Source: CADEDH01 sp965262175
GTDB taxonomy: Bacteria > Actinomycetota > Acidimicrobiia > Acidimicrobiales > SZUA-35
DNA length: 64,000 nucleotides
Reading direction: 5' to 3'
NCBI GenBank assembly: GCA_965262175.1
Contig: CBDHES010000028.1
Coordinates: 124,001-188,000, forward strand
The notes below the pieces were generated by a model that saw only the letters and a list, made by a program, of their open reading frames with translations, did no database searches and was not told the origin of the DNA. The translations under genes and the position numbers were made by a program. The number at the start of each line of letters is the position of its first letter. The stretch's first letter is position 1. Below are positions 24,363 to 32,395 of the stretch, one piece after another.

Positions 24363-25411
24363 CCGGATCCGCCACCGGCTGGAGCCGTCGGGTCGACGAG
24401 CATCTTGCCCGCGGCGCTCGTGCCGGCCAGTCGGGCGAGGGCCGACGGGAGCTCACCGAGGCTGATGACCCGGTCGATCAGCTCCTCGGTTCGGAGCCGA
24501 TCGTCGGCCATGAGCTCGAGGGCCCGGTGGACATCGGCCACGGTGTAGCCGAGGGAGGCGGCGATCGTCAGCTCCTTGGCCAGAATCCCGACCGGCGCGT
24601 TCGTGCCGGAGTCGGCGAGGGCTCCCACCACGACAACCCGCGCCCCACGGCGGGCGACGGCCACCGAGGAGTCCAACGCCACGGGACTCCCCGCACACTC
24701 GACGACGACGTCGGCCCCGAGACCGTGCCCCTGGGCGGCCAGCCATCGTTCGGCGTCGGCGGCGGTGGCGAAGGCGGCGTCGGCCCCGATCGAACACGCC
24801 GTCTCCCGTTGTCGGCCGTCGGGGTCGACCGCCACGACCCGAATCGCGCCCGCCAGGCGGGCGAACTGCACGACGAGCAAGCCGATCGTCCCCGTGCCGA
24901 CCACGGCCACGATGTCGCCCAGGCGGACCTCCGCCCGGTCGACGGCGTGAACGGCCACGGCGGCCGGCTCGGTCAGGGCGGCCCGATCGTCATCGATCCC
25001 CTCGGGCGCCCGATGGACCCGTCGAGCGTCGACCCGGATCACCTCGGCGAAGGCGCCGTGGGGGCTGGCCAGCGGGTCGGTCCCGAGGATCATGGCCAAC
25101 GCCAGCTCACAGGCACGACCCAGACCGGCCTGGCAGGGCCGGCAGCTCCCGCAGGGCGACGTCGTCGCGCCGACGACCCGCTCCCCCTCGAATCGCTCGC
25201 TCACCCCCGACCCGATCGCCATCACCCGTCCGACCCACTCGTGGCCGAACCACGCCGGCGCCGGCGGGTCGCCGCCGACCCAGGTCTCGAGATCGAGGCC
25301 CCCGATCCCGCACCGGTCGATCCGGACGTGGACACTGCCGGCGACCAGCGGAGCCGGATCGGTGGTCGTCAGCTCGACCTTCCGGGGCCCGGCGAGGACC
25401 GCGACCCTCAT
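24350..25411 (-). CDS. zinc-dependent medium-chain dehydrogenase
   Basis: The 353-residue protein is a zinc-type MDR oxidoreductase of the threonine/sorbitol dehydrogenase-like kind. The catalytic-zinc region is RCGIGGLDLETW with GHEWVG, the structural-zinc cysteines are in SPCGSCRPCQAGLGRACE, and the NAD(P)-binding loop is VVGTGTIGLLVVQ, followed by AVDPDGRQR. The substrate is unknown. Its ATG overlaps the aroA stop (25408-25411, ATGA), so it is probably translated with aroA, although no direct shikimate-pathway role is apparent. Its 3' end overlaps otsA by 13 bp in convergent orientation. Confidence 0.85.
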   Translation of the reverse strand: MRVAVLAGPRKVELTTTDPAPLVAGSVHVRIDRCGIGGLDLETWVGGDPPAPAWFGHEWVGRVMAIGSGVSERFEGERVVGATTSPCGSCRPCQAGLGRACELALAMILGTDPLASPHGAFAEVIRVDARRVHRAPEGIDDDRAALTEPAAVAVHAVDRAEVRLGDIVAVVGTGTIGLLVVQFARLAGAIRVVAVDPDGRQRETACSIGADAAFATAADAERWLAAQGHGLGADVVVECAGSPVALDSSVAVARRGARVVVVGALADSGTNAPVGILAKELTIAASLGYTVADVHRALELMADDRLRTEELIDRVISLGELPSALARLAGTSAAGKMLVDPTAPAGGGSGQPG

Positions 25412-26724
25412 CGCAGCCGATCGAGAACGGCGAAGTAGTCGGGAAACGTCTTGGCCACACAGTGGGGATCGGCGATCTCGATACCGGGGTGGACGAGCCC
25501 CAGGAGGGCGAAGCTCATCGCCATCCGATGGTCGTCGTAGGTCGCCACGACCCCCGGGCGGGGGGTCCCGGGGTGGATGACGAACCCGTCGTCGATTCGA
25601 TGCGCTTCGATCCCCCGAGCCGAGAGCTGCTCGACCACGGCCCGGATGCGGTCGGTCTCCTTGCGGGCGATGAACCCGATCCCGGTGACCGTGGTCGGCT
25701 CGGCCGCGAAGGTGGCGGTCACCGCCAGGGTCTGGGCCACGTCGGACATGTCGGCCATGTCGACCTCGACGCCCCGGAGCGTGCCGGTACCGGTGACCTC
25801 GGTGTGATCGGGGCCCCGCTCGACCGTGGCGCCCATCCGCTCGAGGACATCGACGAACCCCAGGTCACCCTGGACCGTGCGGGTGCCGAGGCCCTCGACC
25901 CGGACCCGTCCGCCGGTGATGGCGGCTGCCGCGAAGAAGTACGAGGCGGCCGAGGCGTCGGGCTCGAGCCGGACCGCTTGGGGCCGGTACCGCTGGGGGG
26001 CGATCCGGAACCGGTCGGCCTCGTCCCACCCCACCTCGACCCCGAACGTCGCCATCGTCGCCACCGTCAGCTCGACGTAGGGCCGGGAGACCAGCCGGTC
26101 GGTCAGCTCGATCGTGACCGCCGATCGATCGCCGGAGCGGTCGCGCCGCCGGTGCCGCTCATCGGTCGCCGGTTCGGCGTGGGGGGCGGCGAGGAGCAGG
26201 GCCGAGAGGAACTGGCTCGACACCGATCCCCGCAGCGTCACGGGCCCGCAGCGAAGCCCGCCCCCCGACAGGTGGAGCGGGAGTCGATCCCCCTCGATCT
26301 CGGCTCCGAGTGACCGGAGCGCGCCGGTCAGCTCATCGAAGGGTCGGCCCCTCAGCTGGGCGTCACCGGTCAGCTCGTACGGCCCGGGTCCCAACGACGC
26401 CACCGCCGCCATGAACCGACCGGTCGTCCCCGACTGGTTGGCGTCGAGGATCCGAGGTCCAGCGGCGAACCGGGAGAGCCCGCCGTCGACCGTGATCCGG
26501 GCTTCGTCGCGCTCGGCCCGCACGCCCACACCGAGCTGCTCGAGGACCGCCACCATGGCCTCGGTGTCGTCGGCGAAGAGGGCCCCATCGAGGACGCTCG
26601 GCCCCTCGGCCAGGGCGGCGCAGGCCAGGGCCCGGTTGGTGTGGCTCTTCGACCCCGGAATCGGGACGACGGCGTCCGGCGGGTGGTCGAGCGGGACGAT
26701 GGACCGGCGACCGTCGGTGGTCAT
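25408..26724 (-). CDS. aroA: 3-phosphoshikimate 1-carboxyvinyltransferase (EPSP synthase)
   Basis: AroA transfers the enolpyruvyl group of PEP to shikimate-3-phosphate, the sixth step to chorismate. The 438-residue product has PGSKSHTNRAL at the N-terminus, the SGTTGRFM loop, GRPFDELTGAL, SSQFLSALLLAAP, SRPYVELT, EPDASAASYFFAAAA, MSDVAQTLAV, RKETDRI and YDDHRMAMSFAL. The loop lacks the proline seen after the arginine in enteric enzymes, as is usual in actinobacterial forms. I use the ATG at 26724, preceded by TAGCGT (26732-26737, minus strand) with a 7-nt gap, which suggests a leaderless message; a start 12 codons upstream is less likely. Downstream and coupled is the zinc dehydrogenase. Confidence 0.95.
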   Translation of the reverse strand: MTTDGRRSIVPLDHPPDAVVPIPGSKSHTNRALACAALAEGPSVLDGALFADDTEAMVAVLEQLGVGVRAERDEARITVDGGLSRFAAGPRILDANQSGTTGRFMAAVASLGPGPYELTGDAQLRGRPFDELTGALRSLGAEIEGDRLPLHLSGGGLRCGPVTLRGSVSSQFLSALLLAAPHAEPATDERHRRRDRSGDRSAVTIELTDRLVSRPYVELTVATMATFGVEVGWDEADRFRIAPQRYRPQAVRLEPDASAASYFFAAAAITGGRVRVEGLGTRTVQGDLGFVDVLERMGATVERGPDHTEVTGTGTLRGVEVDMADMSDVAQTLAVTATFAAEPTTVTGIGFIARKETDRIRAVVEQLSARGIEAHRIDDGFVIHPGTPRPGVVATYDDHRMAMSFALLGLVHPGIEIADPHCVAKTFPDYFAVLDRLR

Positions 26725-26731
26725 AGGGATC

Positions 26732-26737
26732 ACGCTA
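26732..26737 (-). promoter_or_regulatory. -10 box TAGCGT for a leaderless transcript
   Basis: Minus-strand TAGCGT ends 7 nt before the aroA ATG at 26724; no Shine-Dalgarno is present. Confidence 0.5.
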
Positions 26738-26776
26738 GGTTGCGGCGCCGGGCCGTCCACCCCGCCGCGGTACGGA

Positions 26777-27568
26777 TCAGGACGAGGTGCTCGGCTCGTT
26801 CAGGGGGTAGTCGCCGAAGAACACGGTGGAGGTCCCGTCCGGCCCGGGCTCGCCGGGACCGGCACCGCCGGCCGGGGGGCCGGGGGCGGCGACGTCGAGT
26901 GGGGCGATCGGGAGCGGCGGCTGTCCGGGTCGGACCTCATTGCCGGCCGGCGAAGCGTCGCCCTCCAACGGCTCCTGGCGGACGTCGATCACCTCGTCGG
27001 GGCCCGCGTCGGCGCCGGAGACGCTGCCTTCGCCGGTCACCGCCTCCCGGATCGCTTCGCCGTCAGGCGGGGCGAACCCGCCGGTCTCGACCGGTCCGGC
27101 GACCGCCTCATCGCCCTCTGGACGGGAGCCGTCGTGTCCCGGTGCCAGTTCCGGGTCGCCGATACGGCTCGGCGTCAGTCCCGTCGGCCGAGCCCGGGCA
27201 CCGTCGTCGTGCTCCAACGCATGTCGGATCTCCTGGATCGCCAGGCGGGCTTCCCGGAGCGAGCGGTCGCGGTCGACCAGCTCTCCCCTCAGCCGCTCGA
27301 CCTCGGCCATCGCTGCGGTCCGCTCGGCCCGCAGCGTGGAGAGGCTCTCGGGAACCGCGGTCGCCAGTTCGTGGCGCAGCCGCCGATTCGTCTCCCGGTC
27401 CTCGGCCTGCTCCTGGCGGAGGTCGGCGATGTACCGGTCGCGGTCCTCGAGCTCAGCCCGGACCCCGGCCCGGGACCGGGACGAGAAGACGGGGATCAAC
27501 AGGGCGATGACCACCACGCCGAGGCCGAAGCCCACGGCGAATGCGGCAATCGTCTCGATGTCGAGCAT
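26777..27568 (-). CDS. single-pass membrane protein with coiled coil and acidic tail
   Basis: The 263-residue protein has a very short periplasm-side start, one transmembrane helix (about residues 6-28, AAFAVGFGLGVVVIALLIPVF), then a long charged coiled coil (about 30-120, with RAELEDRDRYIADLRQEQAEDRE-type heptads) and a disordered Gly/Pro/Glu-rich C-terminus. It resembles cytoplasmic-facing scaffold proteins such as those near cell-envelope genes, but I cannot assign a family. The start is firm: AGGAGGTG lies 5 nt before the ATG at 27568. The 406 bases upstream (27569-27974) are non-coding with an unusual hairpin, so it probably has its own promoter. Confidence 0.6.
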   Translation of the reverse strand: MLDIETIAAFAVGFGLGVVVIALLIPVFSSRSRAGVRAELEDRDRYIADLRQEQAEDRETNRRLRHELATAVPESLSTLRAERTAAMAEVERLRGELVDRDRSLREARLAIQEIRHALEHDDGARARPTGLTPSRIGDPELAPGHDGSRPEGDEAVAGPVETGGFAPPDGEAIREAVTGEGSVSGADAGPDEVIDVRQEPLEGDASPAGNEVRPGQPPLPIAPLDVAAPGPPAGGAGPGEPGPDGTSTVFFGDYPLNEPSTSS

Positions 27569-27974
27569 GGACACCTCCTGGGGATGGAGAGTAGCCCGGT
27601 CCGCCAAGTTGAAACGAAGGAGCTGCGCCGTTCCCCGATCGAAGTGTCATCGTATCGTTCTCGTTGTCATCAACTTGTCGCGATCTGAACGTCACAACTT
27701 CGCGACTCGCTGGGACCTCCCGAGCCCGCAGAGCGGCCGGTGTCCCACTCTAACCAGGCGTAAAACGGCTGGATCCCGCCTACTCAGCGCGGTAAGCGGG
27801 ATCCAACCCCGAACCTTTTCGAAGCTTCTCGCCTGCAACGAGACGAGACGTCGTTCAGTTCGGCCCATCCGGTTCTGCGGTCCGGTGGTATATGACAAAA
27901 AGGAAACATCGCCGGTGGGTCGATGTCAAGGGAAAACTACCTACCGGCCGGTTCAGTTGGCGTGTAATCCCTGG
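27569..27974. other. 406-base non-coding stretch with lower GC
   Basis: Between the ABC ATPase stop and the coiled-coil membrane gene I see no coding frame of quality. The region is distinctly less GC-rich than its surroundings, contains a 10-bp hairpin at 27770-27805 and, on the minus strand, a consensus TTGACA at 27924-27929 without a matching -10. It may hold the promoter for the 26777-27568 gene, a terminator and possibly a small RNA. Confidence 0.5.
27770..27805. repeat. 10-bp perfect inverted repeat (hairpin) of unknown role
   Basis: TGGATCCCGC (27770-27779) and GCGGGATCCA (27796-27805) form a perfect 10-bp stem around a 16-nt loop. On the minus strand a TTTT follows about 5 nt after the stem, so it might terminate the upstream ABC ATPase transcript, but the tract is short. 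Confidence 0.6.
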
Positions 27975-29165
27975 TCAGGAGCGGATCGCTTCGCCGGTGG
28001 CCGGATCGAAGAAGTGCAGGCGTCCGGTATCGACCACCAGGCTCACCGGCGCCCCGATCCGGGCCCCCGAGCGGGGGCTGACCCGGGCGACATAGGGGTA
28101 CCGGCCCGACTCGTCGGCGCTGGCCGTGACCGCATCCTCACCCTCGAACTCGGCGTCCATGATGGCGAAGGGAGCCGCGTCGATCGGGAAATGGAGGATG
28201 AGCTCGGAGCCGAGCGACTCCAGCAACGACACCTCGGTGACCAGCACCCGATCCTCGGGAGCGTCGGTGGCGACGGCTGCGTCCTCGATGTCCTCCGGTC
28301 GGACCCCGACGACGACCTCGGACCCGACATAGCCGGCCAGGGCCGGGCTGCGGCTCAGCGCCGCGGGGTCGATGGCGAGGCTGTGGCTGCCGATATGGAC
28401 CGCCGGTCGCTCGACGTCACCTTCGATCCGAGCCCGCATGAGGTTCATCGATGGTGACCCGATGAACCCGGCGACGAACACGTTGTCGGGTGAGTCATAG
28501 AGGTTCTGAGGGGTGTCCACCTGCTGCAGGAAGCCGCGCTTGAGCACCGCCACCCGATCCCCCATCGTCATCGCTTCCACCTGATCGTGGGTGACGTAGA
28601 TCGTCGTGACCCCGAGGTCCCGCTGGAGCCCGGCGATCTCGGCCCGCATCTGAACCCGGAGCTTGGCGTCGAGGTTGGAGAGCGGCTCGTCCATCAGGAA
28701 CGCCTTGGGCTGACGGACGATCGCCCGGCCCATCGCCACCCGCTGCCGTTGACCACCGGAGAGCTGGGCCGGCTTCCTGTCCAGCTGCTCGGTCAGGTCG
28801 AGGGTTTCGGCGGCCCGGGCCACCCGCTCGGCGATCTCCTTCTTCGGGACCTTGGCCAACTTGAGGGCGAACCCGATGTTGTCGGCCACCGACATATGGG
28901 GGTACAGCGCGTAGTTCTGGAAGACCATGGCGATGTCCCGGTCCTTGGGATGGACCTCGTTCACGACCCGCTCACCGATCGTCAACTCGCCGCTGGAGAT
29001 CTCTTCCAGCCCGGCCACCATCCGCAACGCCGTCGATTTGCCACACCCCGACGGGCCGACGAGCACGAGGAACTCACCGTCGTCGATCTCGAGGTTCAGA
29101 TCGGTGATGGCCTGAAAGCCGTTCGGGTAGATCTTGTTCACGTCACGCAGCTCGACCTTGGCCAT
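27975..29165 (-). CDS. ABC transporter ATPase of the multi-sugar (MsmK/UgpC/MsiK) type
   Basis: The 396-residue ATPase has Walker A GPSGCGKST, Q-loop VFQNYALYPHM, signature LSGGQRQRVAMGRAI and Walker B FLMDEPLSNLD, then the H-loop VTHDQVEAM. After about residue 235 there is a regulatory MalK-type OB-fold tail (GSPSMNLMRA, VVGVRPEDIE, VTEVSLLESLGSE) that links it to carbohydrate importers. No permease or binding protein is nearby, so it may be a shared energiser serving several sugar transporters, as MsiK does in Streptomyces; that is an inference. AGAGGAG lies 7 nt before the ATG at 29165. It is divergent from the small zinc-ribbon gene at 29228. Confidence 0.9.
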   Translation of the reverse strand: MAKVELRDVNKIYPNGFQAITDLNLEIDDGEFLVLVGPSGCGKSTALRMVAGLEEISSGELTIGERVVNEVHPKDRDIAMVFQNYALYPHMSVADNIGFALKLAKVPKKEIAERVARAAETLDLTEQLDRKPAQLSGGQRQRVAMGRAIVRQPKAFLMDEPLSNLDAKLRVQMRAEIAGLQRDLGVTTIYVTHDQVEAMTMGDRVAVLKRGFLQQVDTPQNLYDSPDNVFVAGFIGSPSMNLMRARIEGDVERPAVHIGSHSLAIDPAALSRSPALAGYVGSEVVVGVRPEDIEDAAVATDAPEDRVLVTEVSLLESLGSELILHFPIDAAPFAIMDAEFEGEDAVTASADESGRYPYVARVSPRSGARIGAPVSLVVDTGRLHFFDPATGEAIRS

Positions 29166-29227
29166 CGGACGCTCCTCTCGGACGTAGTTGTGAGGCGAGG
29201 GTAGCAACCCGGCCTCGGCAAGGTTGC

Positions 29228-29473
29228 ATGCGGCTCGACGACCAGCGCCATCACCCGTCGGCGACCGGATCGCGCGAGACTGGCGACGTGGACGATCTCG
29301 CCTTCACCTGCCCTCGCTGCGCCACCGAGGTGACCGCGCGGTTCTACGGCCCGTGCGATCGATGCCGAGACGAGTTGCGAGCCGGCCAGGGCACCGGTGC
29401 CCGGGACGTGGCGGCCGCCGAGTACGAACCGAAGATGAACGTCACGCCCAACGCCGTCGCCACCAAGGACTGA
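29228..29473 (+). CDS. small zinc-ribbon protein
   Basis: This 81-residue product contains two CxxC pairs, TCPRCATEV and PCDRCRDEL, spaced as a zinc ribbon, within a short soluble protein that has an acidic/polar C-terminus (YEPKMNVTPNAVA). No further domain is visible. A GTG at 29288, 20 codons in, is an alternative start just before the conserved part, and the residues upstream of it look unconserved; the shorter form may be the real protein. It is divergent from the ABC ATPase and sits 17 bases before the convergent NudC stop. Function unknown. Confidence 0.6.
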   Translation: MRLDDQRHHPSATGSRETGDVDDLAFTCPRCATEVTARFYGPCDRCRDELRAGQGTGARDVAAAEYEPKMNVTPNAVATKD

Positions 29474-29490
29474 CCAGCGCCGGTTGCGGC

Positions 29491-30300
29491 TCAGGCCCGC
29501 TGGCGGGCGATCCAATCCTCGATCAGCCACCCGGCGATCGACATCCCTCCCTTGGGGACCGGGGGAAGCTCGTCGTGGGGGAACCAGTCGGCTTCGACGA
29601 TCTCACTCTCCTGGAGCACGAGGTCGCCACCGGCGTGCTGGGCCTGGAACCCGATCATCAGTGAGTGGGGGAACGGCCACGGTTGGCTGCCGAAGTAGGA
29701 GATGTCGGCCACCTCGATGCCGGCCTCCTCCTTCACCTCGCGGACCACGCACTCCTCCAGCGACTCCCCCGGCTCGACGAAGCCCGCCAGGGCGCTGAAG
29801 AACCGGCCGGGGAACTGCCGGCCCCAAGCCAGCAGGGCCTTCCCGTCGTCCCGTTCGACGAGCACGATGATCGCCGGTGTCAGCCGAGGGAACGACTGCA
29901 GACCACAGCTCGGGCACAGTTTTGAACGGTCGCGAGCATGCGGCTCGGTTTCGGTGCCGCACCGGCCGCAGAACCGGTGGTCCCGATCCCAGTTGAGAAC
30001 CTGGACCGCCCGCCCCGCCAGCGCCCAGTCCCGCTCGGGGACGGCGCCGTAGAGCTGCCGGAGCTGGAGCCATTGCCCCCCGGCCGGGACCTCCATTTCG
30101 GGCGTGGCCCGGGATGCTCGAACCGGCCCGTCACCATCGGCCCCCAGGAGATGGACCGCGCCGCCTCCGGTCGGATCCTCGGCCCCCCGGGGGAACTCGC
30201 CGTCGACGAGCAACACGCTCCCCCGCTCGTCGACGCAGATCCACCGAGCGTCCGTCTCGGCGGTCGGAAGCTCGGTCTCGGTGACCATCGGTACGAACAT
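29491..30300 (-). CDS. nudC: NAD+ diphosphatase / mRNA decapping Nudix hydrolase NudC
   Basis: NudC cleaves NADH/NAD+ to NMN and AMP and removes NAD caps from RNA. The 269-residue protein has a variable N-terminal domain, a zinc ribbon FCGRCG...CPSCG, the Nudix box (GFVEPGESLEECVVREVKEEAG) and the NudC-specific SQPWPFPHSLMIGF downstream of it. The ATG at 30300 is chosen because TATCGT (30309-30314, minus strand) lies 8 nt upstream, consistent with a leaderless start; the frame is open further upstream but low-complexity. The response regulator gene lies 83 bases upstream on the same strand. Confidence 0.92.
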   Translation of the reverse strand: MFVPMVTETELPTAETDARWICVDERGSVLLVDGEFPRGAEDPTGGGAVHLLGADGDGPVRASRATPEMEVPAGGQWLQLRQLYGAVPERDWALAGRAVQVLNWDRDHRFCGRCGTETEPHARDRSKLCPSCGLQSFPRLTPAIIVLVERDDGKALLAWGRQFPGRFFSALAGFVEPGESLEECVVREVKEEAGIEVADISYFGSQPWPFPHSLMIGFQAQHAGGDLVLQESEIVEADWFPHDELPPVPKGGMSIAGWLIEDWIARQRA

Positions 30301-30308
30301 GGTCAGCG

Positions 30309-30314
30309 ACGATA
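30309..30314 (-). promoter_or_regulatory. -10 box TATCGT for a leaderless transcript
   Basis: Minus-strand TATCGT ends 8 nt before the nudC ATG at 30300, without a Shine-Dalgarno. Confidence 0.4.
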
Positions 30315-30383
30315 GGGCGGCACCGACTCCCGGTCGACTCGGCACCGATCGGGCCCGACCGAGCGAGGGGGTCGCCGGTGGCG

Positions 30384-31025
30384 TCAGACGATCTTGCGGC
30401 GGGCGGCCCAACTCTGGAGCTCGTGACGACTCGACAGCTGGAGCTTCCGGAGCACCGACGACGCGTGGGTCTCGACCGTCTTGATCGAGATCGTCAACCG
30501 GCGGGCGATCTCCTTGTAGGCGTAGCCCCGGGCCAGGAGCCGCATGACCTCCTTCTCCCGGGGGGACAGCAGATCGACCTCCTCGTCGACCGGCTGGGTC
30601 AGGTTGGCGGAGAACGCATCGATCACAAAGCCGGCAAGGCGGGGCGAGAACACGGCATCCCCCTCCGAGACCCGGATCACCGAGTCGACGAGGTCCTCGC
30701 CCTTGATGGCCTTGGTGACGTAGCCCCGGGCGCCGGCCCGGATCACCGAGATGACATCGTCGGGCGCGTCCGACACCGACAGCGCCAGGAAGGCGGTCTC
30801 GATCCCCCGTTCGGCCACCGCGGTGATCACCTCGTCGCCGGTCCCCGATGGGAGGTGGACGTCGAGGAGGACGACGTCGGGCCGGTGCTCGACGATGGCA
30901 TCGATCGCTTCGATCACGTCCCCGGCCTCGGCGACGACCCGGACCCGGTCGCCGAGCTCGGACCGGACCCCGGTTCGCACGAGATCGTGATCGTCGACCA
31001 GCACGACGGTCGGTTGGTACACCAT
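30384..31025 (-). CDS. NarL/LuxR-family response regulator
   Basis: The 213-residue regulator has a receiver domain at the N-terminus (acidic DD in VLVDDHD, phospho-acceptor Asp in VVLLDVHLPSG, Thr/Ser in LALSVS and Lys in VTKAIKG) and a LuxR-type helix-turn-helix at the C-terminus (LSPREKEVMRLLARGYAYKEIARRLTIS, KTVETHASSVLRKL). It is 9 bases downstream of the histidine kinase on the same strand, forming a two-component pair. Its targets are not known; the divergent PspC-protein gene at 32396 is a plausible one. Confidence 0.93.
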   Translation of the reverse strand: MVYQPTVVLVDDHDLVRTGVRSELGDRVRVVAEAGDVIEAIDAIVEHRPDVVLLDVHLPSGTGDEVITAVAERGIETAFLALSVSDAPDDVISVIRAGARGYVTKAIKGEDLVDSVIRVSEGDAVFSPRLAGFVIDAFSANLTQPVDEEVDLLSPREKEVMRLLARGYAYKEIARRLTISIKTVETHASSVLRKLQLSSRHELQSWAARRKIV

Positions 31026-31034
31026 GGGCTGCTC

Positions 31035-32261
31035 CTAGAGGTGGTCGCGGCCGATCCGGAGCTCGACCTCGGTCCCGGCCCCCGGCGCCGATGACACCAC
31101 GGCCGAGCCCCCGGCCCGCTCCATCCGACCATAGATCGAGTGCCGGACCCCCTGACGATCATCGTCGACCAGATCGGGATCGAACCCCTTCCCCGTGTCC
31201 CGCACGAAGAGCTCGACGTCGTCATCCCCGACCTCGAGGTAGATGTCGACCCGATCGGCGCCCGAATGCTTGGCCGCATTGACCGCAGCCTCCCGGGCTG
31301 CGGCCAACACCGGCTCGAGCGAGGGGGTGACCAGGCAATCGCCGACCGCCACCACCTCGACCGGGGTGCCGTGCAGCTCCTCCACGTCGGTGGCGATGGC
31401 GTCGAGATGACCGCGGATCGACTGCCCCGACCGGGAGGCCCGATTGGGATCGAGCCAGTTGCGGAGCTCCCGCTCCTGGCGGCGGGCCAGGTTCACCATG
31501 CTCTGGGGGTCGCCGCTGTTGCGCTGGATGAGGCTCAGGGTCTGGAGGACCGAGTCGTGGAGGTGGGCCGCCACCTCGGCCCGCTCGTCGGACCGGACCC
31601 GGGCCTGGCGCTCGGCGTCGCGCTCGCGAACGAGCCGCCACCACCACGGCGCCGAGAGCACGGCCATGGCGGTGACCGCTCCGAGGGCCACCAGGAAGCT
31701 GCCGGCCGCGCTGGTCAGCCCTTCGGTGGCGTCGGAGACGAGGACGATCACGGCGATCGTCGCCATCAGCAGCCCGCCCACGATGATCAGCCATCGCTTC
31801 GGCGACCGCCAGCCGCCCTCTTCGACCGAGGTCAGTCGCTGCCAGCTGATCAGCAGACCAGCGCCGACGAGACCGATGGGGAACACGAGGTCGACCGGGA
31901 AACCCTGGATCCCGCCGAAGAGAACGGCAAGACCTCCGACGACGAGCCCGAACCCGATCACCCGGAGCTTGGGCGAGCGGCCCTTCGGCACCCGGGGCCC
32001 GCTCGGGGCGCTCCGGGTGAAGACCGAGAGGCCCAGCGGGGAGCGGTGGTCGGTCAGGGCGATCGCCAGCCAGGCGCCGCCGTAGAGCATGGCCCCCCAG
32101 CCGCCGACGGCGAAGAGGACGACGAAACCGAACCGGACCCAGATCGCCTCGATGCCGATCTCCCGACCGATGCCGGCCGCCACGCCTCCGATGAGCCGAT
32201 CGCCCTCGTCGAGCTCCGGCCACTGCCAATACGGCGTCGGGTCGGTCGCCTGGTCGCTCAT
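31035..32261 (-). CDS. sensor histidine kinase with N-terminal PspC domain
   Basis: The 408-residue kinase begins with a PspC-like segment (GDRLIGGVAAGIGREIGIEAIWVRFGFVV, about residues 18-65), followed by several transmembrane helices. The cytoplasmic kinase part has a HisKA_3 box AAHLHDSVLQTLSLIQ with the phospho-histidine, and a HATPase domain with AAREAAVNAAKHSGA, DTGKGFDPD and a C-terminal APGAGTEVEL. This layout is the LiaS/PspC-linked type common in Actinobacteria, which reports envelope stress. The start at 32261 gives the PspC domain near the N-terminus. The gene is divergent from a second PspC protein at 32396, suggesting a regulatory unit. Confidence 0.9.
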   Translation of the reverse strand: MSDQATDPTPYWQWPELDEGDRLIGGVAAGIGREIGIEAIWVRFGFVVLFAVGGWGAMLYGGAWLAIALTDHRSPLGLSVFTRSAPSGPRVPKGRSPKLRVIGFGLVVGGLAVLFGGIQGFPVDLVFPIGLVGAGLLISWQRLTSVEEGGWRSPKRWLIIVGGLLMATIAVIVLVSDATEGLTSAAGSFLVALGAVTAMAVLSAPWWWRLVRERDAERQARVRSDERAEVAAHLHDSVLQTLSLIQRNSGDPQSMVNLARRQERELRNWLDPNRASRSGQSIRGHLDAIATDVEELHGTPVEVVAVGDCLVTPSLEPVLAAAREAAVNAAKHSGADRVDIYLEVGDDDVELFVRDTGKGFDPDLVDDDRQGVRHSIYGRMERAGGSAVVSSAPGAGTEVELRIGRDHL

Positions 32262-32395
32262 CGCACCCAGTTTTTCACGACCGGCGTACCATTTCCCATG
32301 GGGCTCGACCCTGAGAAAACCCTGAGCCCGGTCAGGGGAGAGATCAGGACGGTCCCCGATCGACCGGCGGGGCACGTCCGGTCAGAGTGAGAGAC

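Noticed and set aside
27924..27929. TTGACA on the minus strand in the 27.6-28 kb gap
   Set aside because: A consensus -35, but no acceptable -10 lies 16-18 nt away, so I do not call a promoter.
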